In this document: positions 31,930 to 42,064 of the stretch, in pieces
How the letters are laid out: each line of letters begins with the position of its first letter
Numbering within the stretch: position 1 is the stretch's first letter
Assembly: GCA_029974635.1 (NCBI GenBank)
Contig: JARKQY010000048.1
Location: 166,853 to 230,852 of the forward strand
Length of the DNA stretch: 64,000 nt
DNA from: Bacillota bacterium
GTDB lineage: Bacteria > Bacillota > UBA4882 > UBA8346
Reading direction: 5' to 3'
Notes under the pieces: model-generated
What the model was told of the DNA's origin: nothing
What the model saw: the letters and a program-made list of their open reading frames with translations, nothing else
Database searches by the model: none
Made by a program: the position numbers and the translations under genes

Positions 31930-31980
31930 ATGATGTCGTTTTCATGTTTATCTGAAAACGCGTCCATTATATCTTGTCAA
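31930..31980 (-). promoter_or_regulatory. promoter with LacI operator ahead of GH1 gene
   Basis: The operator ATGATGTCGTTTTCAT occupies 31930-31945. A -35 TTGACA lies at 31975-31980; the hexamer 17 bp on (TTTCAG) is a poor -10. Spacing between operator and -35 agrees within one or two bases with the two other promoters of the island. The DNA upstream (31981-32062) holds a GGGCGG/CCGCCC hairpin, probably the terminator of the beta-helix gene. Confidence 0.75.
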
Positions 31981-32062
31981 TAATATTTACTTGACAAGGG
32001 CGGGTCATTTTTTAAGACAGCCGCCCCTTCGCGTTATTTACTGCAATTTTCTTTAAAACCTC

Positions 32063-34690
32063 TCAGTTTTTATATAGTTCCATATCATCAAAATAAACGT
32101 AATTTGAACCAGCATTTCTTATGCCATAAACTTCCAACTTCACCCCACCCGATGGAATAGTAATGGTACCACTTTTTTGCGTATAAATAGTGGTGTTGAA
32201 ATCCATTAAAATCCAATCGCCAACTACCTGATTACTACTATTATAGCATTTAATTCCACACTTTCCGATCTCATTTGCCGCGGCAACTTTTCCCCAGCAT
32301 TTAAGAGTATAAGAAGCATTTACTACTATGCCGGAAGTAATCTGTTGGCTGAAGCCGGTGCCGGTACTCGTAATTTGTCTTGAATATGAGCCGGAATGAG
32401 GATTGCCAGCCACAGAGGAACTGCCGCCCAGATTGGTCCAGTAAGCTTCTCCGGACTCGAAACCAGGATTAAGGATCATATTACCCGGCGTAGATGTCGG
32501 TGTTGCTGCCGGTGTCGGCGTCGATGTAGATGCTGGTGTTGGTGTTGGTGCTGCTGTCGGTACCGGTGTTGCTCCACTATTATTAATTAATTCCATATCA
32601 TCAAAATAAACGTAATTTGAACCAGCATTTCTTATGCCATAAACCTCCAACTTCACCCCGTTTGATGGAGTAATAATGGTACCACTTTTTTGCGTATAAG
32701 TAGTGGTGTTGAAATCCATTAAAATCCAGTCGCCAACTACCTGATTACTACTATTGTAGCATTTAATTCCACACTTTCCGATCTCATTTGCCGTAGCAAC
32801 TTTTCCCCAGCATTTAAGAGTATAAGAAGCATTTGCTACTACGCCGGAAGTAATCTGTTGGCTGAAGCCGGTGCCGGTACTCGTAATTTGTCTTGAACGT
32901 GAACCGGAATGAGGATTGCTAGCCACGGAGGAACTGCCGCCCAGATTGGTCCAGTAAGCTTCTCCGGACTCGAAATCAGGATTAAGAATCATATTACCCG
33001 GCGTAGATGTCGGTGTTGCTGCCGGTGTCGGCGTCGATGTAGATGTTGGTGTTGGTGTTGGTACTGCTGTCGGTACCGGTGTTGCTCCCGGTGTTGAGGT
33101 CGGACCGCCAGAATAGTATTCATGCGCTCCCCGATCGGGATTACCGTTATAGAGAGTATTTCCCCAAAAATCTTTACCACCATTATTCGCGATACTCATG
33201 CCAGAATCGATACATGGTGAACCAGACTGTAACTGGTATGCGCTACAGGTGCTTCTGCCTGTTCCAGCTCCGCCCGGATTTACGAACAGAGGATTAGAAG
33301 TAAGCTTATGGGCATCACTTGGTTCAGTACTAGGATGGTTGCCATAAAAAACATTGTAGTCAAAGACAATATTCGTACAACTTCCGAAGTTGTAACCTCC
33401 AGATCCTACGAGATGGAAGATATTGTTGTAGAAATTAATACCCTTTGCCCAGCCACCCCAAATATAGCTGTCAACTGGCTTAGTTGTAGAGCCAACCCCA
33501 AGATAGATGTCATTATTATAAACATAGGTGTTTGTAGCTGGTCCATTAAATGAGAATACTCGGCATTTATCATTTTGGCTGATGTTATACCTTATTACCG
33601 AATTTGTGTTAAAAGGCGCTCCGCTTTTTGTTCCATCACAGCAGACTAACATAAATCCGCCTTCATTGTCATGGCTGTAGTTATATTGCATAACGGTATT
33701 GTGACAAAGCCAATCACAGTCAAAACCCATACCATCCAAAATAGTTCTACCGCCGTATGCTTCATTATATTGGAACAGGGCATTATCTGAGTTGTAAGGC
33801 CATAACCCAGCAGCATAAGTACCACTTCTCATGTTAAAGTTACTTACGACGTTGTATTCGACAATTGGCGAAGCACAGACACAAGTTACGATTCCATCCA
33901 TGCCAATGTCATCGAGTATATTGTTTTTAATAATTACATTGGTCCAGCCATGCCATTCACCAATAAACCAGCCGGTATATACTCCCGGCCGTTCAGCCCA
34001 AGCTGATTCAGTAAATATTCCGCCAGCATCTATCTTTTGAAGAATATTATTATCAATTGTGATGTCGTTAAAAGTAGAAACGGGGTCTGCCCATTGGACT
34101 CGGAAGTAGATCCCGAAGTTAGCAGTATATTTGTTAGCATCGTCACCATCAACATCATGAATATAGCAGTTTTTGATGACAAAATGGTTAAGAGTCCCGG
34201 CCCCGTAGTTCTCAATGTCGATGCCGCATCTGGTTACACCAGTGCTATTTACGCTGAAATTGTCATCATTGGTAATTTCAAGATTACTGATCTCCCAGTA
34301 TTGTTGGTTATAAAAATAAATAACCGCGCTAATTCCTCCACCGTTTAACAGTGGTTTGTTGCCTGTTCCGTACATCCCGATTTTAATTGGACTGCCATTT
34401 GCACCCGAACCCAACGGATGAAGGGAACCGGTCCAGGAACATCCTGCTTTGAAGAGAATTTGGTCGCCCGGTTGGAAAGTGATGCTATTTACTTTGGCTA
34501 AACTCCGCCAAGCTGAAGCTTCAGTTGTGCCTTTGTTATTATCATTCCCGCCTACTGAATCGACATAGTAAATGCTATTGGTCGCCAGCACTCCTGCGTT
34601 AAGAATTATAGTTGTCGTCATAATTAATATTACAAGCATTGCAATTAGGATTATTAATTTGGTCTTTTTCTTTTTTAACATTTTTTTCAT
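32063..34690 (-). CDS. secreted right-handed beta-helix protein with two C-terminal carbohydrate-binding modules
   Basis: The 875-residue protein starts with a signal peptide (KKKKTKLIILIAMLVILIMT), followed by a parallel beta-helix of about 480 residues rich in NN and IxNN turns, as in polysaccharide lyases of families such as PL9 and related glycosidases. Two Pro/Thr linkers each lead to a jelly-roll CBM4/9-like module (MILNPDFESGEAYWTNLGG). The two linker-plus-module units are almost identical. It should attack or bind extracellular plant or algal polysaccharide; the catalytic class is not clear. The ATG lies behind TAGAGGAGTG, and the promoter has a LacI operator. Confidence 0.83.
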   Translation of the reverse strand: MKKMLKKKKTKLIILIAMLVILIMTTTIILNAGVLATNSIYYVDSVGGNDNNKGTTEASAWRSLAKVNSITFQPGDQILFKAGCSWTGSLHPLGSGANGSPIKIGMYGTGNKPLLNGGGISAVIYFYNQQYWEISNLEITNDDNFSVNSTGVTRCGIDIENYGAGTLNHFVIKNCYIHDVDGDDANKYTANFGIYFRVQWADPVSTFNDITIDNNILQKIDAGGIFTESAWAERPGVYTGWFIGEWHGWTNVIIKNNILDDIGMDGIVTCVCASPIVEYNVVSNFNMRSGTYAAGLWPYNSDNALFQYNEAYGGRTILDGMGFDCDWLCHNTVMQYNYSHDNEGGFMLVCCDGTKSGAPFNTNSVIRYNISQNDKCRVFSFNGPATNTYVYNNDIYLGVGSTTKPVDSYIWGGWAKGINFYNNIFHLVGSGGYNFGSCTNIVFDYNVFYGNHPSTEPSDAHKLTSNPLFVNPGGAGTGRSTCSAYQLQSGSPCIDSGMSIANNGGKDFWGNTLYNGNPDRGAHEYYSGGPTSTPGATPVPTAVPTPTPTSTSTPTPAATPTSTPGNMILNPDFESGEAYWTNLGGSSSVASNPHSGSRSRQITSTGTGFSQQITSGVVANASYTLKCWGKVATANEIGKCGIKCYNSSNQVVGDWILMDFNTTTYTQKSGTIITPSNGVKLEVYGIRNAGSNYVYFDDMELINNSGATPVPTAAPTPTPASTSTPTPAATPTSTPGNMILNPGFESGEAYWTNLGGSSSVAGNPHSGSYSRQITSTGTGFSQQITSGIVVNASYTLKCWGKVAAANEIGKCGIKCYNSSNQVVGDWILMDFNTTIYTQKSGTITIPSGGVKLEVYGIRNAGSNYVYFDDMELYKN
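32081..33106 (-). repeat. 513-bp tandem duplication inside the beta-helix gene
   Basis: The segment encoding linker plus carbohydrate-binding module occurs twice with an offset of 513 bp (171 codons) and only scattered differences, many silent. The duplication is therefore recent or kept uniform by recombination. Confidence 0.9.
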
Positions 34691-34800
34691 CACTCCTCTA
34701 CTTTACCTTTGAATCCACCTCTATTATTCCAATTATTTCAATTCTATCACCTCTATTCTCGCTTAATTTTAGGGTAATCACTATGTTTTATAATGCAAAC

Positions 34801-34850
34801 ATGATGTCGTTTTCATATTTGTATGAAAACGCCCATTTATACCTTGTCAA
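34801..34850 (-). promoter_or_regulatory. promoter with LacI operator ahead of the beta-helix gene
   Basis: The operator ATGATGTCGTTTTCAT is at 34801-34816 and -35 TTGACA at 34845-34850, with a weak TTCATA at the -10 place. The operator is part of a longer perfect inverted repeat, CGTTTTCATA/TATGAAAACG around four bases, so two dimers could bind. Confidence 0.75.
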
Positions 34851-34864
34851 TAACATTTAAATGC

Positions 34865-35944
34865 TTACTCTCTTAAAGATTCTGGGCGTTTACAGGAACT
34901 ATTAAGTTTACAACAGCTACCATCCTGTGAAGCATCGAAAAATCCATGCATAATATCAAGTATATGATATGCCATACTCCCGCTTGCGCGGTGCTCACCC
35001 CCTAAAAGCAAAGCATCTGCCATATCGAAAAGTCCGATACCTCTTGCATTATCAACAAATCCATCGATTAGGGGTATTTCTTCCCATTCCGTCGCATTTG
35101 GTTTTTTAATGAAGATTGGTCCCCCAAAGGTATTCGGATCAGGAATAACCAGCGTTCCTTCACTACCGTAAATTTCAATATTCGGTAGTTTGGAACCCCA
35201 AACATCAAAACTGGTCACGAGATTTCCGAGCACACCACTTTCAAAATCCAAGACACCCACCACATGAGTCGGAACATCGACGTCAATCACCTTGCCTGCT
35301 TTCGGACCGGTCATCACCGTTCGTTGTGGAAAACATTTTTTTACCATACCAGTTACTCTATGTACTGGTCCCAATAGTGAAACTAAGGCTGTCAGATAAT
35401 ACGGTCCCATATCAAACATTGGCCCACCGCCGGACTTATATAAAAATTCCGGATCAGGATGCCAGCTTTCCGGGCGATGACCCATCATAAATGCATTTAC
35501 GGCAATTGGTTTACCAATCCAGCCTTCATCAATGATCTTCCGGCAGGTTTGTAAACCTCCACCTAAGAAAGTATCAGGCGCTGCCCCGACTAAAAGCCCT
35601 CTTTCTTTAGCAAAATCAAGTATCTTTCGGCCATCTTCCCGGGTGATAGCTAAAGGCTTTTCAACATAAATATTTTTCCCTGCGGCAAGCACTTGCAAAC
35701 AAATATGAGAATGGGCATGAGGGATCGTTAAATTTAAAACAATCTGAATCTCAGGATCATGAAGCATCTCATCAAGGGTATAAGCTTTAAGGATGCCAAA
35801 TTCTTTAGCTTTTTCTTCAGCTCGTTCCGGAATTAAGTCCGCACATGCAACCACTTCTATATTGTTAAACTTTTTGGTACAGTTTTTCAGATAGACACTG
35901 CTAATGTCGCCACAACCAACGAGACCAACCTTTATCTTATCCAT
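34865..35944 (-). CDS. Gfo/Idh/MocA-family sugar oxidoreductase
   Basis: The 359-residue NAD(P)-dependent dehydrogenase has the Rossmann opening KVGLVGCGDISSVYLKN, the NLTIPHAHSHICLQVLAAGK motif and the EKPLAI catalytic-lysine motif near residue 95, followed by GGGPMFDMGPYYLTAL. Start ATG at 35942-35944 behind GGAGGTTAAA; an upstream in-frame ATG lacks an SD. It probably forms a unit with the second oxidoreductase upstream. Such pairs oxidise and re-reduce sugar rings or sugar acids after polymer breakdown. The specific sugar is unknown. Confidence 0.9.
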   Translation of the reverse strand: MDKIKVGLVGCGDISSVYLKNCTKKFNNIEVVACADLIPERAEEKAKEFGILKAYTLDEMLHDPEIQIVLNLTIPHAHSHICLQVLAAGKNIYVEKPLAITREDGRKILDFAKERGLLVGAAPDTFLGGGLQTCRKIIDEGWIGKPIAVNAFMMGHRPESWHPDPEFLYKSGGGPMFDMGPYYLTALVSLLGPVHRVTGMVKKCFPQRTVMTGPKAGKVIDVDVPTHVVGVLDFESGVLGNLVTSFDVWGSKLPNIEIYGSEGTLVIPDPNTFGGPIFIKKPNATEWEEIPLIDGFVDNARGIGLFDMADALLLGGEHRASGSMAYHILDIMHGFFDASQDGSCCKLNSSCKRPESLRE

Positions 35945-36021
35945 TTTAACCTCCATTTGGCCACTACCGTTGGCCGCGCAAATAATAATGAAAATTTATT
36001 TTTCATGCTAAACTCATTCCT

Positions 36022-36101
36022 TTATATAATTCTCCTCAAAAAGTTTGTTTTTTCGGCAAACTTTTTGAGAGAATTTTTAAATTGAAGCTCCGCTTCAATA
36101 T
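36022..36101. repeat. dispersed double stem-loop element (full copy)
   Basis: About 80 bp: TTATATAATTCTCC, a hairpin AAAAAGTTTG/CAAACTTTTT, an inner match GAGAATTTTTAAA and a second hairpin TTGAAGC-TCC-GCTTCAA. A related copy lies at 55529-55608 and a partial one at 29221-29256. It lies between the two oxidoreductase genes. Confidence 0.75.
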
Positions 36102-36112
36102 ACTATCTATTC

Positions 36113-37183
36113 CTATTTTTGCATTGCTTCAATCATCCATTTGAAAACCTTTAGATCTTCTTTCGCATCTTCCACGGTTGTTTTAATCCTGGTTCCTTTG
36201 GTTAATGCATCATAGAAATACTCAATTTCTAAAGTATAGGGATCTTTATAAGTTGGCCGATATACTGTTTCCTGATAAGCATCACCGTTAGTACCGTTGA
36301 TAGTCAGAGTTATCGGTAAATTTTTAATATATGGGGTATCGTATTGTACTTTAATTGATTTTGTATCCCCATAAACTTCAATATGAGCATCAAAACGTCC
36401 TACATTATCAACCCCAGTTTCAAAAGTGGCATTATAACCATCATACTCAAAAATAGCATTCATAAAAAGGCCTTGGTTCCATTGGGATGCACCTGAGACC
36501 CTTTTAGGGGTCCCAATCATTTCCCGCATGGCTGATATATCATGGCTATTTAAGCCGCATAATAATCCATAAGCGTTTTTCAAATCCGGCACTATATTGC
36601 CAATCGCTTTTTCGATCATACTCTTATTCCGCATGTTCCGATCATTAATCTGCTCTTGTGTAATATCGTCAAACCGATACGAATAACCCGTTTGGTTTAT
36701 AAAATAACTGTTTGGCCCGATTATATCTCTTACCCGAACATAGTTAATCTTACCTATCCTTTTCACTTCTTCAACCGCTTGAATAAAAGCAGGTGCAAAG
36801 CGTCGCATATAAGCTACCATTACCTGCACTTTTGCTTCATCTCTGGCTTTAATGATCGCATCTGCATCCTCAATAGTTAAACAAAGTGGTTTTTCAATCA
36901 GTACATGTTTTTTATTTCTAGCAGCAGCAATCGCGCATTCTGCATGATATTCATTGGCATTAAGAATGAAAACAGCATCTAAATCTTTTTGTGCGGTTAG
37001 TTCTTCGGCATTAGTGTACAACTTTTTCACATTGTATTTTTCCCCCATGAAAGTAAGTAATTTGAGCGAGAGATCACACATCGCTGTTATTTCATATTTC
37101 TCCGGCATCGACTGTAAAATCGGTAAATGAACGATTTGTGCCACCTCACCTAAACCAATTATCCCAATCCGAACCTTTTCCAT
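36113..37183 (-). CDS. Gfo/Idh/MocA-family oxidoreductase
   Basis: The 356-residue protein opens with RIGIIGLGEVAQIVHLPILQ, has ILNANEYHAECAIAAARNKK and the EKPLCL motif near residue 95. It is a cytosolic NAD(P)-dependent dehydrogenase acting on a sugar derivative, different in subfamily from its neighbour. The ATG follows TAAGGAGGTAAAAACA. Its promoter at 37310-37338 is the clearest in the island and carries a LacI operator; a second operator lies 227 bp upstream. Confidence 0.9.
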   Translation of the reverse strand: MEKVRIGIIGLGEVAQIVHLPILQSMPEKYEITAMCDLSLKLLTFMGEKYNVKKLYTNAEELTAQKDLDAVFILNANEYHAECAIAAARNKKHVLIEKPLCLTIEDADAIIKARDEAKVQVMVAYMRRFAPAFIQAVEEVKRIGKINYVRVRDIIGPNSYFINQTGYSYRFDDITQEQINDRNMRNKSMIEKAIGNIVPDLKNAYGLLCGLNSHDISAMREMIGTPKRVSGASQWNQGLFMNAIFEYDGYNATFETGVDNVGRFDAHIEVYGDTKSIKVQYDTPYIKNLPITLTINGTNGDAYQETVYRPTYKDPYTLEIEYFYDALTKGTRIKTTVEDAKEDLKVFKWMIEAMQK

Positions 37184-37286
37184 TGTTTTTACCTCCTTAG
37201 CGTGAATACGTTTTAGACTAGCGACTAATTTATTTTAAGTTTAATGCTATTTGAAAAAATTAATCTAAGGGAAAAAACCACAGAAT

Positions 37287-37338
37287 ATGATGTCGTTTTC
37301 ATATAATATATCATAACACTTTTTGCCAAACTCGTCAA
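37287..37338 (-). promoter_or_regulatory. sigma-A promoter overlapped by LacI operator
   Basis: On the minus strand TTGACG (37333-37338) and TATGAT (37310-37315) have 17-bp spacing. The operator ATGATGTCGTTTTCAT at 37287-37302 covers the expected start site, so binding would block initiation. Confidence 0.85.
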
Positions 37339-37513
37339 TGTGTTTGGTTAAATCCAAGTATAATCCTTATTTAAGGATTGAAAATCAAGTACAAGCAACG
37401 CGTAATCGTCCTAAAAGTAACTTTTTTAGGTTGATCTCTTATTTATATAAGTAAGAAAAGGAGATACGGCTCCTCTTCTTACTTTAAGGTAGGTTAAGTA
37501 AGTGATATAATAT

Positions 37514-37529
37514 ATGATTACGTTTTCAT
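37514..37529. promoter_or_regulatory. auxiliary LacI operator
   Basis: ATGATTACGTTTTCAT differs from the other operators by two bases in one half. Its centre lies 227 bp from the operator at 37287-37302, a distance suited to repression by looping. The rest of 37184-37622 shows no gene. Confidence 0.7.
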
Positions 37530-37622
37530 ATTTATGAAAATATAATTCCTAAAATATGTCAATTACCATTGTTAATATTGAGATTTTTATAGAGACAGTA
37601 TAAATAAATTAATTCTATTTCT

Positions 37623-38627
37623 TTAGATGTTTTTAACCGATTCCCTTTCTATCAAAGTAGTATGTAAAGTAATTGTTATAACATTATTTATTTTATTATT
37701 AAGCTTATCTATAAGTAAATTCACAGCTGTCATACCCATATCACTCATTGGTACTGCAACCGCTGTTAACTTTGGAGTAAGTAAATTGGCATAAGTATCA
37801 TCGTACCCAATAATCGAAACATCATCAGGTATTCTTATTTGAGAATGATATAAAAATTGTAAAACTCCACAGGCTAAAATATCACTAGTGATAAAAATTG
37901 CAGTTGGGCGATCCTTTTCTTGAAAAATTTGTTTAGCAGCTTCAAAACCAAAATCGGCTATGTAATCATCCACAAACTTAATATGACTCTCCGGTGGAAC
38001 TATTTTTTCCTCTTCTAAAGCCTTAATATAGCCCTGAAATCGCTCTTTTTCAACTTCGTATTCTTTTTTTTTCCCAATATAAGCAATTCTATGATGATTT
38101 CTTTTGACTAAATATTTTGTGGCTAAGTAAGAACCTTCAAAATTATCGACTAAAATTTTATCAATCCCGAATACATCAAAGGGCCGCTCTATCATGACCG
38201 TTGGTATTCCCATTTCTATGGTTCTTTGTACATTGTCACTTGATGCCGCAACTGAAAAGATAATGCCATCAACCATCCTACTCATCATTTCATTAACTAA
38301 ATCTTTCTCTCTTTCCGGATCATTATACGAGCATAAAGTTAACACATGATAGCCCCGATCATAAGCCGCCATATCTACTCCCCGTAAAATTTCAGTAAAA
38401 AAAGGATTAGCTGGTTGTGCTGAAAGAAGGATATGCCCAATCATTCCTGTTTTTTGCCTCTTTAAACCCCTCGCCACCATATTCGGTATATAACGCAACT
38501 CTTTAAGCGCTTTTTCAATCCTTTCCCGTTTTTCACGAGCTACATAGCCATTATTATGAAGTACTCGTGATACTGCCGCAGGAGACACACCCGCGTATTT
38601 GGCAATATCGGTTATTTTTAAATTCAT
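37623..38627 (-). CDS. LacI-family transcriptional regulator
   Basis: The 334-residue regulator has the LacI HTH KITDIAKYAGVSPAAVSRVL at residues 4-23, the hinge-helix segment NMVARGLKRQKTGMIGHIL, and a periplasmic-binding-protein-like sugar-sensing domain (NPFFTEILRGVDMAAYDRGY, DGIIF, AIFITSDILACGVLQ, IIGYDDT). The ATG follows CCTAGGAGCAAAAA. It lies at the head of the carbohydrate island and is the obvious candidate to bind the four ATGATGTCGTTTTCAT-type operators found there. No such operator lies in front of its own gene. Confidence 0.93.
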   Translation of the reverse strand: MNLKITDIAKYAGVSPAAVSRVLHNNGYVAREKRERIEKALKELRYIPNMVARGLKRQKTGMIGHILLSAQPANPFFTEILRGVDMAAYDRGYHVLTLCSYNDPEREKDLVNEMMSRMVDGIIFSVAASSDNVQRTIEMGIPTVMIERPFDVFGIDKILVDNFEGSYLATKYLVKRNHHRIAYIGKKKEYEVEKERFQGYIKALEEEKIVPPESHIKFVDDYIADFGFEAAKQIFQEKDRPTAIFITSDILACGVLQFLYHSQIRIPDDVSIIGYDDTYANLLTPKLTAVAVPMSDMGMTAVNLLIDKLNNKINNVITITLHTTLIERESVKNI

Positions 38628-38890
38628 TTTTTGCTCCTAGGCTTTACTTGAGTATCTTACAACATATGAACATCAATCACAAAAGTTTCGCCTAAAGCTC
38701 AGGCTTTAGCGGGAAATCCAATCTTCTCCCATATCCACCATCGGCGCCACCCCAGCCATACAATAATTTTAACTGGCGAGCATTGAGTACCATCTCATAA
38801 GCAATAGTCTATCTTTGGTCGTGGTTATAAACCCAAAAATGAGCAGCATATGAGTTCATAAAAGAAAAAACCGCCTGACCACGGTAGCCA

Positions 38891-38975
38891 AACGGCTACC
38901 GTATTTTGGGCCATGTGCGTCTCTTTTTTTAGTCTTTGGGCCTTGTTGCACATTGCCCAAAGACTTGATTTTATT
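38891..38975. terminator. terminator hairpins downstream of dnaJ
   Basis: Two strong stems lie in the 438-bp gap between dnaJ and lacI: ACGGTAGCC/GGCTACCGT (38891-38912), followed on the minus strand after 11 bases by TTTTTTCTTTT, and AGTCTTTGGGC/GCCCAAAGACT (38941-38975). They would end the heat-shock operon. A third small hairpin, CTAAAGC-TCAG-GCTTTAG, is at 38692-38709. No other feature was found in 38628-39065. Confidence 0.65.
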
Positions 38976-39065
38976 CACTATTTAACTTTATTTTCTTTTC
39001 CAACCATTTCAACGGTAAACGGTAACAAGTCTTTTTAAGTTCTTGACAAAGTAAAATTAACTCCA

Positions 39066-40196
39066 TTATTTAAAAGCATCTTTGACCTTACCCATAAACC
39101 CTTTATCATCATCGTTAATTTCCTCTCCGAAGGAAATAGCCAGTTTTTTGAATAACTCCCGTTGTTCGTTGCTAAGACGGGTAGGTACAATGATCTTCAC
39201 CCGCACATGATGATCGCCCCGGCCATGACCCCGCAGATAAGGCACTCCATGTCCACGAAGCCGGAATAACGTGCCGTGCTGAGTTGCCGGGGGAACCTTT
39301 AACTCCACCTTGCCATCGAGGGTATCCACCAACACGGTAGTTCCCAGCGCCGCCTGAGTGACGCTGAGTTTTAGTTCACTGATGACGTCATTGCCCTGCC
39401 GCTCAAATTTGGAATGGCTTTTCACATAAATATAAATATATAAGTCACCATTGGAGCCACCCCGCAATCCGGCTTCTCCTTCACCGGAAACTCTCAGCCT
39501 GGAACCATTTTCCACCCCGGCCGGAATTTTGACGTCAATTTTACGGTTTTTATGAACCCGGCCCGTGCCACTGCATTCCGGACAAGGGGTTTCTATGGTC
39601 TTTCCGGCGCCGCGACACCTGTCACAGGTGCGCACATTAACAAACCGCCCAAAAGCAGTATTTTGCGTAACTTGAACTTGGCCGGTCCCATTACAGCTAG
39701 AACAAGTTTTGATGGGGGTCCCCGGTTTGGCCGCATTTCCTTTGCAATTGGGGCATACCTCGGTGCGGGGGATTTCAACGGTGGTATCTTTCCCGAAAGC
39801 CGCTTCTTCAAAGGTGATCTCCATGTCGTAACGGAGATCGTTGCCGCGTTGAGGACCGTTTTTCTGGCGGGAACTCCTGCCGCTCCCGCCGAAAAACATA
39901 TCGAAAATATCGTTGAACCCTTCGAAACCGAAATCGCCGGATCCAAATCCACCACCCCCAAAATTGGGGTCATTGGCTGCATGGCCAAATTGATCATAAG
40001 CAGCCCGTTTTTGAGGATCACTTAAAACGCTGTAGGCCTCATTAACCTCTTTAAACTTGGCTTCCGCTTCTTTCGGGTTTTCTTTATTGACATCCGGATG
40101 AAGTTGCCTGGCCAGCCGACGGAACGCCTTTTTTATCTCGTCATCGGTAGCATTCTTGCCGACCCCAAGCACTTCATAATAATCACGTTTTGACAT
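39066..40196 (-). CDS. dnaJ: chaperone protein DnaJ
   Basis: The 376-residue co-chaperone stimulates DnaK ATPase and delivers substrates. It has the J-domain with HPD (RLARQLHPDVNKENP), a Gly/Phe-rich region around GGGGFGSGDFGFEGF, four CxxCxGxG-type zinc motifs (CPNCKGNAAK, CSSCNGTG, CDRCRGAG, CPECSGTG) and the C-terminal substrate-binding domains. The first motif, CPNCKGNA, deviates at its last position. It is the last gene of the hrcA operon. Confidence 0.97.
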   Translation of the reverse strand: MSKRDYYEVLGVGKNATDDEIKKAFRRLARQLHPDVNKENPKEAEAKFKEVNEAYSVLSDPQKRAAYDQFGHAANDPNFGGGGFGSGDFGFEGFNDIFDMFFGGSGRSSRQKNGPQRGNDLRYDMEITFEEAAFGKDTTVEIPRTEVCPNCKGNAAKPGTPIKTCSSCNGTGQVQVTQNTAFGRFVNVRTCDRCRGAGKTIETPCPECSGTGRVHKNRKIDVKIPAGVENGSRLRVSGEGEAGLRGGSNGDLYIYIYVKSHSKFERQGNDVISELKLSVTQAALGTTVLVDTLDGKVELKVPPATQHGTLFRLRGHGVPYLRGHGRGDHHVRVKIIVPTRLSNEQRELFKKLAISFGEEINDDDKGFMGKVKDAFK

Positions 40197-40216
40197 AGTT
40201 AACTTTCCTTGATGAT

Positions 40217-42064
40217 TTATTTATCGTCCTGAACCTTATAATCAGCATCCACAGTCGGGCCGTCCCCTTGAGGGCCATACCCCGTCGGGCCTTGATCGGC
40301 TCCGGCATTTTCGCCCGGCGCTCCGGCCTGTGAAGCCTGGTTGTAAATGGTAGCGGAAAGCTCATGCAGTACCTTTTCCAGAGCTTCTTTTTTCGTCTTG
40401 ATCTCCGCTATATTCTTGGCGGCAACCGCTTTCTGCAGTTCCTCCTTGGCCTGTTGCACCTTGTCTACATGGGATTTGTCAGCTTTCTCGCCAACATCCT
40501 TCAAAGTTTTATCCACGGTATAAATCAAACTGTCGGCTTCGTTGATTGTTTCAACTTCTTCCTTGCGCCGGCGGTCTTCCTCGGCATGAGATTCGGCATC
40601 TTTAACCATCCGGTTGATTTGATCTTCCTTCAATCCGCTGGATGAAGTAATTGTAACTTTTTGTTCTTTCCCGGTGCCTTTATCCTTGGCCGATACATGG
40701 ACAATTCCATTGGCATCAATATCAAAGGTTACTTCAATCTGGGGAATCCCCCGCGGCGCCGGTGGAATGCCATCCAACCGGAATTGACCCAGGGTAATGT
40801 TATCAGCGGCCATAGGACGCTCACCCTGCAAAACATGAATATCAACCGCAGTTTGACTGTCCTGGGCCGTCGAAAAGATTTGCGACTTGGAGGTCGGAAT
40901 CGTGGTATTGCGATCAATAATCCGGGTAAAGACACCGCCTAAAGTTTCCAAACCTAATGATAACGGAGTAACATCCAACAATACGATATCTTTGACCTCG
41001 CCCGTTAAAACTCCCGCCTGAATAGCGGCTCCAACAGCAACTACTTCATCGGGATTAACCCCTTTGTAAGGTTCCTTGCCCAGCACTTTCTTAACCATTT
41101 CTTGAACTGCCGGTATCCGGATGGAACCCCCAACCAAGATTACTTTATCAATATCTTTCGGCTCAAGACCCGCATCCGCCAGAGCCCTTTTGGTAGGTCC
41201 AACCGTGGCTTCAACCAAATCAGCGGTCAATTCATCAAATTTCGCCCGGGTTAAGGTCAGGTCCAAATGCTTGGGCTCACCATTAATCGCGGTAATAAAC
41301 GGTAAATTAATGCCGGTGGAGATCAATCCGGAAAGTTCGATTTTGGCTTTTTCCGCAGCCTCTTTTAAACGTTGTAACGCCATCCGGTCATTGCGCAGAT
41401 CAATACCGTTCTCTTTCTTAAATTCCTCGGCCATCCAATTGACGATTCGTTCGTCAAAATCATCACCGCCCAGACGGTTATTCCCGCTGGTGGCCTTTAC
41501 TTCAAATACTCCTTCGCCCAGTTCCAAAATGGATACATCAAAAGTACCACCGCCCAAGTCATAAACCAAAATGGTATGATCTTCCCCTTTATCCAGACCG
41601 TAAGCAAGGGCTGCTGCGGTTGGTTCGTTTACAATCCGTAAAACCTCTAAACCGGCGATACGTCCGGCATCTTTCGTAGCTTGCCGTTGTGAATCCGAGA
41701 AATAGGCTGGTACGGTAATCACTGCTTTTTCAATTCGCTGTCCCAAATAAGCTTCAGCATCCGCCTTCATCTTTTGAAGAATCATCGCTGACATTTCCGG
41801 CGGAGTATATTGTTTGTCGTCGATGGCTACTTTGTAATCGGTGCCCATGCGTCTTTTAATGGATACCACGGTGCGATCCGGATTAGCGACAGCTTGACGT
41901 TTGGCAACCTGGCCCACCATCCGCTCCCCGTTTTTGGAGAACCCCACCACCGACGGTGTCGTTCTTCCTCCTTCCGCATTCGGAATTACAACCGCTTCGC
42001 CGCCTTCCATGACAGCCATACATGAATTGGTAGTTCCTAAATCAATGCCTAATACCTTGCTCAT
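40217..42064 (-). CDS. dnaK: chaperone protein DnaK (Hsp70)
   Basis: The 615-residue Hsp70 has the ATPase signatures [27 protein letters not shown] and [14 protein letters not shown], followed by the substrate-binding domain and an alpha-helical lid, with an Ala/Gly-rich tail ending in [11 protein letters not shown]. Like other Gram-positive DnaK proteins it lacks the 20-odd residue insertion of proteobacterial forms. The SD is AGGGGG. It is encoded between grpE and dnaJ. Confidence 0.98.
   Translation of the reverse strand: MSKVLGIDLGTTNSCMAVMEGGEAVVIPNAEGGRTTPSVVGFSKNGERMVGQVAKRQAVANPDRTVVSIKRRMGTDYKVAIDDKQYTPPEMSAMILQKMKADAEAYLGQRIEKAVITVPAYFSDSQRQATKDAGRIAGLEVLRIVNEPTAAALAYGLDKGEDHTILVYDLGGGTFDVSILELGEGVFEVKATSGNNRLGGDDFDERIVNWMAEEFKKENGIDLRNDRMALQRLKEAAEKAKIELSGLISTGINLPFITAINGEPKHLDLTLTRAKFDELTADLVEATVGPTKRALADAGLEPKDIDKVILVGGSIRIPAVQEMVKKVLGKEPYKGVNPDEVVAVGAAIQAGVLTGEVKDIVLLDVTPLSLGLETLGGVFTRIIDRNTTIPTSKSQIFSTAQDSQTAVDIHVLQGERPMAADNITLGQFRLDGIPPAPRGIPQIEVTFDIDANGIVHVSAKDKGTGKEQKVTITSSSGLKEDQINRMVKDAESHAEEDRRRKEEVETINEADSLIYTVDKTLKDVGEKADKSHVDKVQQAKEELQKAVAAKNIAEIKTKKEALEKVLHELSATIYNQASQAGAPGENAGADQGPTGYGPQGDGPTVDADYKVQDDK

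Noticed and set aside
38692..38793. 33-residue ORF on the minus strand upstream of lacI
   Set aside because: It has no SD and no recognisable motif; it is probably chance or a gene fragment.
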